Origin: Streptomyces sp. A012304
Lineage (GTDB): Bacteria; Actinomycetota; Actinomycetes; Streptomycetales; Streptomycetaceae
Length of the DNA stretch: 64,000 bases
Direction of reading: 5' to 3'
Assembly: GCF_026008495.1 (NCBI RefSeq)
Contig: NZ_BQUN01000182.1
Location: 183,050 to 247,049, forward strand
Every line of letters begins with the position of its first letter. Within the stretch, counting starts at the first letter, position 1. Shown here in pieces: positions 8,673 to 15,562 of the stretch. The position numbers and the translations under genes were made by a program. A model generated the notes under the pieces. The model searched no databases. It was given only the letters and a program-made list of their open reading frames with translations, and was not told where the DNA came from.

Positions 8673-11315
8673 TCAGAGCGCCCATACCCGCCCCAGACCT
8701 CCCCTGTCGTGGATGCCGAGCTTGCGGTAGACCCGGCCGAGCGCGTTGTCGACCGTCCGTACCGACAGACCGCACTGGTCGGCGATCTCCCTGCTGGTGT
8801 GCCCATGGGCCGCCAGTTGCGCGATCTCCCGTTCGCGCGGACTGAGTTCCGCCGCCGTCGAGAGGACCGCCAGCGCAGGGGTCGCCGCGTCATCGCACTG
8901 CCGTCGCAACGAGTGGGCGCGGGCTGTGGCCCGCCGACGGGCCCCCTCCTGGGCCGCGCCGCCCGATGCGCGCCACAGTTCGGCCGCTCCGGCGAGGCTT
9001 TCGGCAGCGAGGAGCAACGCGCCCATCGCCGTCCACGCGTCGGCCACGGCCACCAGCGCGTCCGGGTCACGGTCGGCCACCGCACCCGCATGGGCGGCAC
9101 GAGCCGCCGCGTAGGACCCTTGGGCGTCCTCGGCCAGTTCGCGTACGCGAGGGGCCGCGTCCCGGTCGCCCCAGCGGAGCAGATCGTGTTCAAGCGTCAA
9201 AGCGCCGGCGAACTCCCCTTCCGCCCGTGCCGCTTCGGCCCCGGCGCGCAGGGCGGCTGCCGCCTCGTGGCGTCGCCCCCGGCACCGCAACGACCAGGCC
9301 TGGGCGCGCAGCGTGTCGGCCTGAGCGAGCGGGGAGTGCGGATCGGTGGAGCGGGAGGCGAGTCCGGCTGTCTCCGGGGCGCTGCGACCGACGTATGCTT
9401 CGGCCAGCACCAGCCCGGCGAGCGCACGCTGCTCGGCGAACCTGTGTCCGCACAGATGGGCTTGCGCCCGGGCCTCACGGAAATGGGCGGCCGCCTCCGC
9501 ACACCGTCCCCGGTCGAGCGCGATCCGTCCCCGCACCCAGCCGAACCAGACGACCAGCGCGGGCACGGGTGAGCGCAGCAGTCCCTCGAGCCCCTCGGAC
9601 GCGGCCCGCTCCGCCTCATCGAACCGCCCCGCCTCCAGCAGGGACGCCGCGACGAGGTAGAGGCTGCGCGCCGGATAGAAGACCGCCGACCGGTCCGCCA
9701 GCACGCGGTGCGCGGCGTGGGCCGCGCGGCCGCTGCGGACAGCGTCCTCGGGCCGCCCCGAGGACATTTCCACCCTCATCCGGGCTTGGAGCAGCAGCAC
9801 ATGGGAGTCGGACGGCTCGGCCCCGTCCGACAGCGGCAGCCACGGTTCGAGCACGGTGCGGGCCCGCGCGGTCCGCCCCGCCGAGGTCAGCAGGGTGGCC
9901 TCCCAGCCGGCCATCTCGGCGCACGGACCGCCCCGACGCCCGGCCTCGTCGAGTACGGCCAGCGCGCGGGTCATGTTGCCGGGCCCGTAGAAGTGGTGGA
10001 CGGCCAGGGTCAGGGCGGCGGTGTGCAGGTACGGCTCCCTGGCCGCGGCGAAGGCGTCTTCCAGGACGGTGATCCCTTCGCCGAACTCGCCCCGCTGTCC
10101 CAGGGCCTCGCCGAGCATCAGACCGGCCCGGGTGTTGGGACCGTGTACCAGCGCGGCGCGTGCGAGCCGGCACATGGTGTCCACGTCATCCGCGTGCAGG
10201 GCCTGCGCCGCGGCACGCACCAGCAGGGCGGGATCGGCGGTGCCGGTGGCCTCCAGTTCCCAGCGCGCCAGAGCGAGGGGGTCGTCGGCGCGCCGGGCGC
10301 CGTACCCGCGTACCCGGCCGACCTGGTCCAGCAGCAGGGTCCGGGCCCGAAGTCGGGTGATGCCGGCGCGCAGCACCCGTGTGTGCATCGGGTGGGCGAG
10401 GGTGAGCTGTTCGCGGCGCCCGTCGAGGCGAGATTCGACGAGTTGCTGCCGCTCCAGTGCGGCCAGAGCGTCCGCATCGACGTATGCCAGGCCGTCCCGC
10501 AACCCGATCGGCCCGCACACCGCGAGGAGTTCCATCAGGGTCCGCTGCGGGCCGGCCAGTTCCCGGAGCCGTACGTCGAGCAGGGCGTCCGGCAGCACCG
10601 CGGCGAGCGGCCGGGTGAGGCACCACACCCCGTGCACGGGGCTCAGCCGCCCGTCGGCGAGGGCGCTTCGCAGCAGCTCCCTCAGGCACAGCGCGTTGCC
10701 GCCGCTGGCCTCCCACAGGGCCCGCAGGGCGGATGCGGCGACCGGCCCGCCCATCGTGGTGGTCAGCAGCCGGGCGCTCTCTTCCTCACCCAGCGCCGAC
10801 AGCGGGATGTGGTGCAAGGCGTCCTCCCGCCACAGGGTCTGCAGCACGTCCGGCCAGTCGGCGCCGTCGGGGAGGGTCACGGCCAGGAAGAGCGAGGAGT
10901 CCGCCAGCAGCAGTGCGATCAGCGCCAGTGACGCGGGATCGAGCAGCTGGATGTCGTCGACGACCAGGACGGTGCGGGTGGTGGCGGACGCGCGGTGCGC
11001 GGCCATCCGCTGCCGTACCCGGCGGAAGAACTCCGCCGGTTCCTCCGCGTAGACGTCCGAGGGCAGCAGCGGCGCCAGCGCCGACAGTGGCAGCGCCCGG
11101 GCGCTGTGCGTCGCCTGGACGCGTACGACACGGTGGCCGCCGCGACCGCCCGCCCAGGTCGAGAACTCCTCGGCGAGGCGGCTCTTGCCCACCCCGTGCT
11201 CTCCTGTGATCATCACTGCTTTGCAGGCCGGTCGGCGCAGCGCGCGGCGGAGCTCCGCCAGCTCCGTGTCCCGGCCGGCGAAATGCAGGCGGCCGCTCCC
11301 CATACCCGTGCCCAC
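8673..11315 (-). CDS. Large ATP-binding LuxR-family regulator (LAL type)
   Basis: An 880-residue regulator. The N-terminal AAA-type ATPase has a Walker A loop GEHGVGKS at residues 38-45 and a Walker B segment VLVVDDIQLLD. A long helical middle resembles TPR or winged-helix sensor regions. The last 60 residues form a GerE/LuxR helix-turn-helix (LSPREREIAQLAAHGHTSRE...SVRTVDNALGRVYRKLG). Such proteins activate secondary-metabolite or sugar-use genes in response to a ligand. The start is GTG 11315, preceded by GAGGGGGGA; the ATG at 11303 is the alternative. It faces the secreted-protein gene at 11624 across a 308-bp gap and lies upstream of the secDF block, either of which could be its target. 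Confidence 0.88.
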   Translation of the reverse strand: MGTGMGSGRLHFAGRDTELAELRRALRRPACKAVMITGEHGVGKSRLAEEFSTWAGGRGGHRVVRVQATHSARALPLSALAPLLPSDVYAEEPAEFFRRVRQRMAAHRASATTRTVLVVDDIQLLDPASLALIALLLADSSLFLAVTLPDGADWPDVLQTLWREDALHHIPLSALGEEESARLLTTTMGGPVAASALRALWEASGGNALCLRELLRSALADGRLSPVHGVWCLTRPLAAVLPDALLDVRLRELAGPQRTLMELLAVCGPIGLRDGLAYVDADALAALERQQLVESRLDGRREQLTLAHPMHTRVLRAGITRLRARTLLLDQVGRVRGYGARRADDPLALARWELEATGTADPALLVRAAAQALHADDVDTMCRLARAALVHGPNTRAGLMLGEALGQRGEFGEGITVLEDAFAAAREPYLHTAALTLAVHHFYGPGNMTRALAVLDEAGRRGGPCAEMAGWEATLLTSAGRTARARTVLEPWLPLSDGAEPSDSHVLLLQARMRVEMSSGRPEDAVRSGRAAHAAHRVLADRSAVFYPARSLYLVAASLLEAGRFDEAERAASEGLEGLLRSPVPALVVWFGWVRGRIALDRGRCAEAAAHFREARAQAHLCGHRFAEQRALAGLVLAEAYVGRSAPETAGLASRSTDPHSPLAQADTLRAQAWSLRCRGRRHEAAAALRAGAEAARAEGEFAGALTLEHDLLRWGDRDAAPRVRELAEDAQGSYAAARAAHAGAVADRDPDALVAVADAWTAMGALLLAAESLAGAAELWRASGGAAQEGARRRATARAHSLRRQCDDAATPALAVLSTAAELSPREREIAQLAAHGHTSREIADQCGLSVRTVDNALGRVYRKLGIHDRGGLGRVWAL

Positions 11316-11623
11316 CGTGGGTCCCCCCTCGGGCGCCGGGGCGATCCGGCCCCCCAGCCGGATGGTTCGCCCACGGCGTGCGGTCCGCAGTCTGGCACGC
11401 CGGCCGTCGAAGCGGCCGGAGCGGCACCCGGTTGGCCGAAAGCGACCGCTCGTTCGTCCGGAAGGCAGGCCGGTACGGAGTAGGGCCTCGCCTCGATGGA
11501 GTAGTCGACTGCTCTGTGCCGCGGTGTGCGGACGGGCGAAGGTGTTGCCACGTCGGGGCAGCGGGCCGAGTGGCCGTGCGGCCCACGACGTGACCACTGA
11601 TTCACTACGGGGAAGGAAACCAG

Positions 11624-12082
11624 ATGCGATCGACAACGCTCCGTCGCCTCGTCACCGGGGCCGCGGGTCTCGCGGCCGTGCTCACTCTGACGGTCCCGGC
11701 GGCCGCCGCCGCTCAGCCGCCTGTGCCCGGGGAGCTGTACAAGGTCCAACTGCTGACCCTGCGCTGCACCAACATTTCGGAGAGCGGCGAGGACGAGGTG
11801 TACATCAAACTCGACGGCGGTGTCGCGATCCCCACGTCGGTCTGCCGTGAACGGGGCACGGTCGACTACAGCGGAGTGGATCCCGAGCGGTTCATCTTCG
11901 AGGGCGGCACGATCCTTTCCCTCGAACTGTGGGAGCAGGACCCCGACATCATCGACCCGGACGACAAGCTGGGCGTCTTCGAGCTCAACGACAGCCGGGT
12001 CGGCACGACCAACCTCGCCAAGATCGTCAACGGGACCGACTACGCCTACAGCCTGACCTACCGGGTGCTGCCGCTGGACTAG
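11624..12082 (+). CDS. Secreted hypothetical protein, probable beta-sandwich
   Basis: A 152-residue precursor with a GGAAGGAAA site before ATG 11624. Residues 1 to about 31 are a Sec signal peptide (MRSTTLRRLV, a long Ala/Leu/Val core, AAAAAQP). The mature part has two cysteines (LRCTNIS and PTSVCRE) likely to pair, and an acidic LWEQDPDIIDPDDKLGVFEL stretch that resembles a calcium-binding loop of C2-like beta-sandwich domains. That comparison is tentative. The stop codon TAG (12080-12082) coincides with the target duplication of the mobile unit that follows; before that insertion this gene overlapped the stop codon of the convergent hydrolase gene. Confidence 0.75.
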   Translation: MRSTTLRRLVTGAAGLAAVLTLTVPAAAAAQPPVPGELYKVQLLTLRCTNISESGEDEVYIKLDGGVAIPTSVCRERGTVDYSGVDPERFIFEGGTILSLELWEQDPDIIDPDDKLGVFELNDSRVGTTNLAKIVNGTDYAYSLTYRVLPLD

Positions 12083-12260
12083 GGTCCGTCTTCGAACGGA
12101 TCCTGCCCAGAGCAGGAACGCCGCGAGGGTGACCGCCGCTTCGTACGAAGTGGCGGTCTTCTCGCAACCGCGTCTGAGCCGGCGCCGTCGCCGATCGGTC
12201 TTCTCGGGGGATGGCCTTGGCGGACTGCCACCGGCAAGCAGCGAGTAGGGGGAGAAGGTG

Positions 12261-12303
12261 CGGAGTGAGGACTCACTCATTGACGGAGTGAGTCCTCACT
12301 CCG
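12261..12303 (+). promoter_or_regulatory. Perfect 18-bp inverted repeat operator over the tetR promoter
   Basis: CGGAGTGAGGACTCACTC (12261-12278) is repeated inverted at 12286-12303 with a 7-nt spacer, ATTGACG. Each arm is itself nearly palindromic (GAGTGAG-GA-CTCACTC), which suggests two dimer sites. The spacer contains TTGACG as the -35 box, with TATGCT at 12304-12309 as the -10 box (18-nt gap). The start codon at 12317 follows 7 nt later. Autorepression by the TetR protein is likely. Confidence 0.85.
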
Positions 12304-12316
12304 TATGCTCGTAGTC

Positions 12317-12928
12317 ATGACAGCCCCGAAGGAGAACCAGACCACACGCCGCCGTGCCCCCGGTATGTCACCGGAGGAGCGGCGCGCGATGATCATCCAG
12401 ACCGCGATCCCGCTGATCGCCGAATACGGCGCCGCGGTGACGACCGCGAAGATCGCCCGCGCCGCGGGCATCGGCGAGGGCACGATCTTCCGGGTCTTCG
12501 CCGACAAGGACGAGCTGCTGCAGGCCTGCATCGCCGAGGCGCTCTCCCCCGAGCACGCGGTCCGCGAGCTCGACGCGATCGACGTATCCCGGCCGCTGCC
12601 CGACCGGCTCGCGGAGGCGGCCGAGGCACTGCAGGCACACATGTCCAGGATGGGCGCGATCCTCGGCTCGCTCGGGCATCGCGGCGGCAAGCACCCCGGC
12701 ACGGTACGCGGCGCGGGTCGCGACGAGTCGACGACCCGTATCCGCGCGGCCCTCGCGGAGCTGCTGGAGCCCGAGAAGGCCGCCCTGCGCCGGCCGCCCG
12801 AGCAGATCGCGGCCCTCTTCTTCGGGCTGCTCTTCACCCAGCCGCGCACGGGGGACGAGCCCGACCTGACCCCGCAGGAGTTGGTGGAGGTCTTCCTGCA
12901 CGGGGCACTCTCGGGGGGCGCCGAGTGA
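12317..12928 (+). CDS. TetR-family repressor, passenger of the IS-like unit
   Basis: A 203-residue regulator. The N-terminal helix-turn-helix spans about residues 15-60 (AEYGAAVTTAKIARAAGIGEGTIFRVFADKDEL), followed by a helical ligand-binding domain. The start is ATG 12317 because TATGCT ends 7 nt upstream, so the mRNA is probably leaderless; ATG 12305 lies inside the -10 box. The stop codon overlaps the next start (GTGA), so the pair is a translationally coupled operon. It probably represses itself and the DUF6069 membrane protein through the 18-bp inverted repeat. Confidence 0.88.
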   Translation: MTAPKENQTTRRRAPGMSPEERRAMIIQTAIPLIAEYGAAVTTAKIARAAGIGEGTIFRVFADKDELLQACIAEALSPEHAVRELDAIDVSRPLPDRLAEAAEALQAHMSRMGAILGSLGHRGGKHPGTVRGAGRDESTTRIRAALAELLEPEKAALRRPPEQIAALFFGLLFTQPRTGDEPDLTPQELVEVFLHGALSGGAE

Positions 12929-13368
12929 GCGCGCGGAGAAGGCGTTTGGGTGTTACGGCCCTGGCCTTCCTGGCCCCCGTCCTGGTGTGGCTGATCGCGG
13001 ACCCACTGCTGGGGCACCGGCTGCGGATCGTCGACGGCAAACAGACGCTCGACATCGGCGCCGTGCCCGTGGCGGTCGCCGCACTGCTCGCGTCGCTCTC
13101 CGGCTGGGGACTGCTGGCCGCCCTGGAACGGTTCGGGGTGCGGCGCGCCCGCACCATCTGGGCCGGGGCGGCCGGCGCCGTACTGGCCGTGTCCTTCCTG
13201 CCGTTCATCGGCGACGGCATGGACGGCGCCACCCGGGTCTCCCTCGCTCTGATGCACCTGGCGGTGGCGGCGGTGCTGATCCCAGGGCTGGGCGGCACGT
13301 CCCCCGGGGCGGGGTGCGGCGACCCGGTGTCACCGCCGTCGGCGAAGCAGCCGGCGACAGCGGGGTGA
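12925..13368 (+). CDS. DUF6069-like integral membrane protein
   Basis: A 147-residue membrane protein that starts at GTG 12925, overlapping the tetR stop codon by 4 nt. It has four hydrophobic segments, roughly residues 9-26, 45-65, 78-96 and 105-123, with an extracytoplasmic loop between the first two. This matches the size and layout of the DUF6069 family of actinomycete membrane proteins, often found directly after a TetR gene. The function is unknown; a role in tolerance or export is inference from the coupling. The C-terminus is a short Gly/Pro-rich tail. Confidence 0.7.
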   Translation: MSARRRRLGVTALAFLAPVLVWLIADPLLGHRLRIVDGKQTLDIGAVPVAVAALLASLSGWGLLAALERFGVRRARTIWAGAAGAVLAVSFLPFIGDGMDGATRVSLALMHLAVAAVLIPGLGGTSPGAGCGDPVSPPSAKQPATAG

Positions 13369-13384
13369 GCGCCGCCGCTGAACA

Positions 13385-13420
13385 TCGGCTCGGGTAGCCC
13401 GCTGCGCGGGGAACAGCCGA
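13385..13420 (+). terminator. Nested hairpin after the TetR-DUF6069 operon
   Basis: An outer stem TCGGCT/AGCCGA (13385-13390 and 13415-13420) encloses an inner stem CCCGC-TGC-GCGGG (13398-13410), 17 nt after the stop codon. It is a plausible factor-independent terminator inside the mobile unit. Confidence 0.45.
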
Positions 13421-13535
13421 AGGAGTCCCGGTCGTCGATCAGCGGGTACGGCGGCCGCGGGCCGGTGGGCCGGTGGCCGGTGCCAAGGTGCGGGCCGGGG
13501 TCGGTGCGGGGCAGGGCGAGCGTTGAAGACGGACC

Positions 13536-14471
13536 CTAGAGGCCCTCCGTGTGGCGCAGGATCTCATCGGCCAGGCGGTCGTCCAGTGCCGTGGGAAGGG
13601 TGTGGCCCATGCCCTCGATCATGACCAGGCGGGCGCCGGGAATGGCCGCGGCGGTGGCCTCGGCGTGCGCGGGTGGGAACATCGGGTCCTCGCTGCCGTG
13701 CAGCACCAGCGTCGGTACGGTGACGGAGGTCAGCTCCCCCGTGGACCCCGTGCCGGCGGCCCCGGCGAACGTGTGATTGAGCGAGGCCCGGGGATCGCGC
13801 GCCCGCTCGTACACTCGCCGCTCCATCGCGCGGTACTCGTCCTCGTGGAAGGGCAGCACCGGGCCGTGCAGCACCCGCCACAGCGGCAGCCGGATGGCGA
13901 GGTACTCCTCCACGTCCGCGTCGGGCTCGGGAAAGGACGAGACGAGGGCGGCCAGCAACTCGGCTGAGGGCGGCGGCAGTTCGCCGGGGAGCGGGGGAGC
14001 TCCGGCCATGGCGCGCCGCACCGCCCCCGATGTGTCCGTGCCGAGGGGCTGGGACGAGAGGCTCGTCAGGGTCAGCACCCGGTGCGCGTGTGTGACGGCC
14101 AGACGCTGGGCGATGACGCCGCCGAGGGACGCGCCCACCAGATGGGCTCGTTCAGCCCCGAACGCGTCCAGGACGGCGAGCGCGTCGGAGGCCATGTCGG
14201 CGACCGTGTACGGCCGGGCGGCGAAGTCGACGGTGGAGGAGCGTCCGGTGTCGCGGTGGTCGTAACGGATGACGCGGCGGCCCCCGTCGACCAGGCGCTC
14301 GACGAAGCCGTCGTTCCACTGGATGCCCTGGGCCTGCGCGCCCATCACCAGCAATACCGCCGGGTGGCTGGGGTCGCCGAAGTCCTCCGCCCACAGTTCG
14401 AGATCGTATGCGCGGACGGTCCGCTCCCGGCTCCAGCGGCTGTTCGTGAGTTCATTTTCCTGCATGGTCAT
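13536..14471 (-). CDS. Alpha/beta hydrolase
   Basis: A 311-residue alpha/beta-hydrolase-fold enzyme. Visible elements are an oxyanion region near LLVMGAQAQG, the YDHRDTGRSS turn, the nucleophile elbow GASLGG with Ser115, an acid in LHGSEDPMFP, and the catalytic His in EGMGHTLP near the C-terminus. It is close to the aclacinomycin methylesterase/haloperoxidase-like hydrolases; the substrate is unknown. The stop codon TAG lies within the CTAG target duplication of the adjacent IS-like unit. The start could be ATG 14471 or ATG 14465; a TATCTT just upstream favours a very short leader. It faces a tetR gene across a 97-bp gap. Confidence 0.88.
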   Translation of the reverse strand: MTMQENELTNSRWSRERTVRAYDLELWAEDFGDPSHPAVLLVMGAQAQGIQWNDGFVERLVDGGRRVIRYDHRDTGRSSTVDFAARPYTVADMASDALAVLDAFGAERAHLVGASLGGVIAQRLAVTHAHRVLTLTSLSSQPLGTDTSGAVRRAMAGAPPLPGELPPPSAELLAALVSSFPEPDADVEEYLAIRLPLWRVLHGPVLPFHEDEYRAMERRVYERARDPRASLNHTFAGAAGTGSTGELTSVTVPTLVLHGSEDPMFPPAHAEATAAAIPGARLVMIEGMGHTLPTALDDRLADEILRHTEGL

Positions 14472-14510
14472 TCAAGATAATGGCTGGAGGTCCGGCACCG
14501 CACCGGCTTT

Positions 14511-14524
14511 TTCCGGAACCGGAA
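14511..14524. promoter_or_regulatory. Putative operator between the hydrolase and tetR genes
   Basis: TTCCGG-AA-CCGGAA is an inverted repeat with 6-bp arms in the 97-bp divergent gap. It is the best dyad there and a candidate site for the TetR protein at 14569. Confidence 0.4.
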
Positions 14525-14568
14525 CCAAGAGTTGGACGGCGCCCACCCGTGCGGGCACCCTGATCCCC

Positions 14569-15183
14569 ATGGCCGGAGTCAAGGGACAGGTGCAGAAGCG
14601 GGGCGTGGAGCGGCGCCGCGCCATGGTCGACGCCGCGATCGAGCTGTTCGCACGGCAGGGGGTGCGCGGAACCGGAGTGGCTGCGATCGCCGAGCGCGCC
14701 GGCGTCACCCCCTCCGCGCTCATCCATCACTTCGGCAGCAAGGACCGACTCGTCCAAGCCGTCCTGGAGGAGGCCGACCGGCGCGCCTTGGAACGGCTCT
14801 CCGCCACGACGGGCGACGAACCCACCCTGGACCAGGCGTTCGACTGGTTCCTCCGGGACGCCGAGCACACCGCCACTGCCGAACGCGAACTCGCAGCCCT
14901 GCACACCACCCTCACCGCGGAGAACCTGGAGCCCGGCTCCGTGCTCCACACCTGGTTCCGGGACCGCGGCCGGGCGCTGCGGAACCACTTGGTCTCCCTG
15001 TTCACGCGTGCCGTGGCCGACGGTTCGGCCCGTGCGGACCTGGACCCGGCCGTCCTGGCGGCGGAGGCGGCCGCCTTCATCGAGGGGGCGCACCTGCTGT
15101 GGCTGCTGGACCCCGAGCAGGTGGACCTGACCGCCGTGCACCGAAGCTACTTCGAAGGTTTGCTCGCCCGCCTCCGTCCATGA
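14569..15183 (+). CDS. TetR-family regulator
   Basis: A 204-residue regulator with the TetR helix-turn-helix at about residues 18-62 (GVRGTGVAAIAERAGVTPSALIHHFGSKDRL) and a C-terminal ligand/dimer domain. The start is ATG 14569, giving MAGVKGQVQKRGVERR; longer frames upstream run into the divergent hydrolase. The head-to-head arrangement with the alpha/beta hydrolase suggests it represses that gene. Confidence 0.86.
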   Translation: MAGVKGQVQKRGVERRRAMVDAAIELFARQGVRGTGVAAIAERAGVTPSALIHHFGSKDRLVQAVLEEADRRALERLSATTGDEPTLDQAFDWFLRDAEHTATAERELAALHTTLTAENLEPGSVLHTWFRDRGRALRNHLVSLFTRAVADGSARADLDPAVLAAEAAAFIEGAHLLWLLDPEQVDLTAVHRSYFEGLLARLRP

Positions 15184-15469
15184 CCACGTCCGGGCCCGGC
15201 CCCCGGAACCGCCGGTCTTTGAGGGGGCCACAGCAGCTGTACCGGCCGCCCCGCCAGGGCGGTCATGTCCGGGTCGCGGTCCAGCATCATCAGCCGGGCG
15301 GCGTTCTCCATCAGGTCGGCGCTGCGGCGGAGGTCGCGCAGAAGCTGCCGGGCGACGTCGGGGTCGGCCCGGTCTGTATCCCGCGCAGCTGGAGCAGCTG
15401 TTCCTCGGCGCTCTCGATCAGCCGGGTGATCAGCATGCGCTGTTCGGCGGGCACCGCCGCACGCCACAT
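15184..15469 (-). pseudogene. Possible decayed coding remnant, unidentified
   Basis: On the minus strand, a coding-like stretch starts at ATG 15469 (MWRAAVPAEQRMLITRLIES). It continues after an apparent frame change near 15385 as an amphipathic helical stretch (RQLLRDLRRSADLMENAARL). The composition is that of real protein rather than of an antisense frame. No family can be named. It lies between the tetR gene and the glycoside-hydrolase-like gene. Confidence 0.25.
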
Positions 15470-15562
15470 CCTTCCCGAGCCGGGCGCCTTCCTTCCTGAT
15501 CGACATCCCGCAGTAGCGAAACCCCGGCCGGATCGGTTGAGGTCGCTCGGGACGGGAGGGCG

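Larger units (their letters stand above)
12083..13535. mobile_element. IS-like unit with a TetR-DUF6069 passenger and CTAG target duplication
   Basis: Inverted ends GGTCCGTCTTC (12083-12093) and GAAGACGGACC (13525-13535) are flanked by direct CTAG copies at 12079-12082 and 13536-13539. Just inside the left end, the minus strand (about 12166 to 12094) encodes a transposase C-terminus (CEKTATSYEAAVTLAAFLLW) of the kind seen in IS5-family elements, some of which duplicate CTAG. The rest of the transposase is missing and the interior holds the tetR and DUF6069 genes instead. This is a non-autonomous element, or an IS shell that captured a regulatory pair. Removing the unit and one CTAG restores CTAG as overlapping stop codons of the two neighbouring genes. 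Confidence 0.7.

Noticed and set aside
9708..10931. A 407-codon plus-strand open frame
   Set aside because: Antisense of the LuxR-type regulator, which has clear ATPase and HTH motifs.
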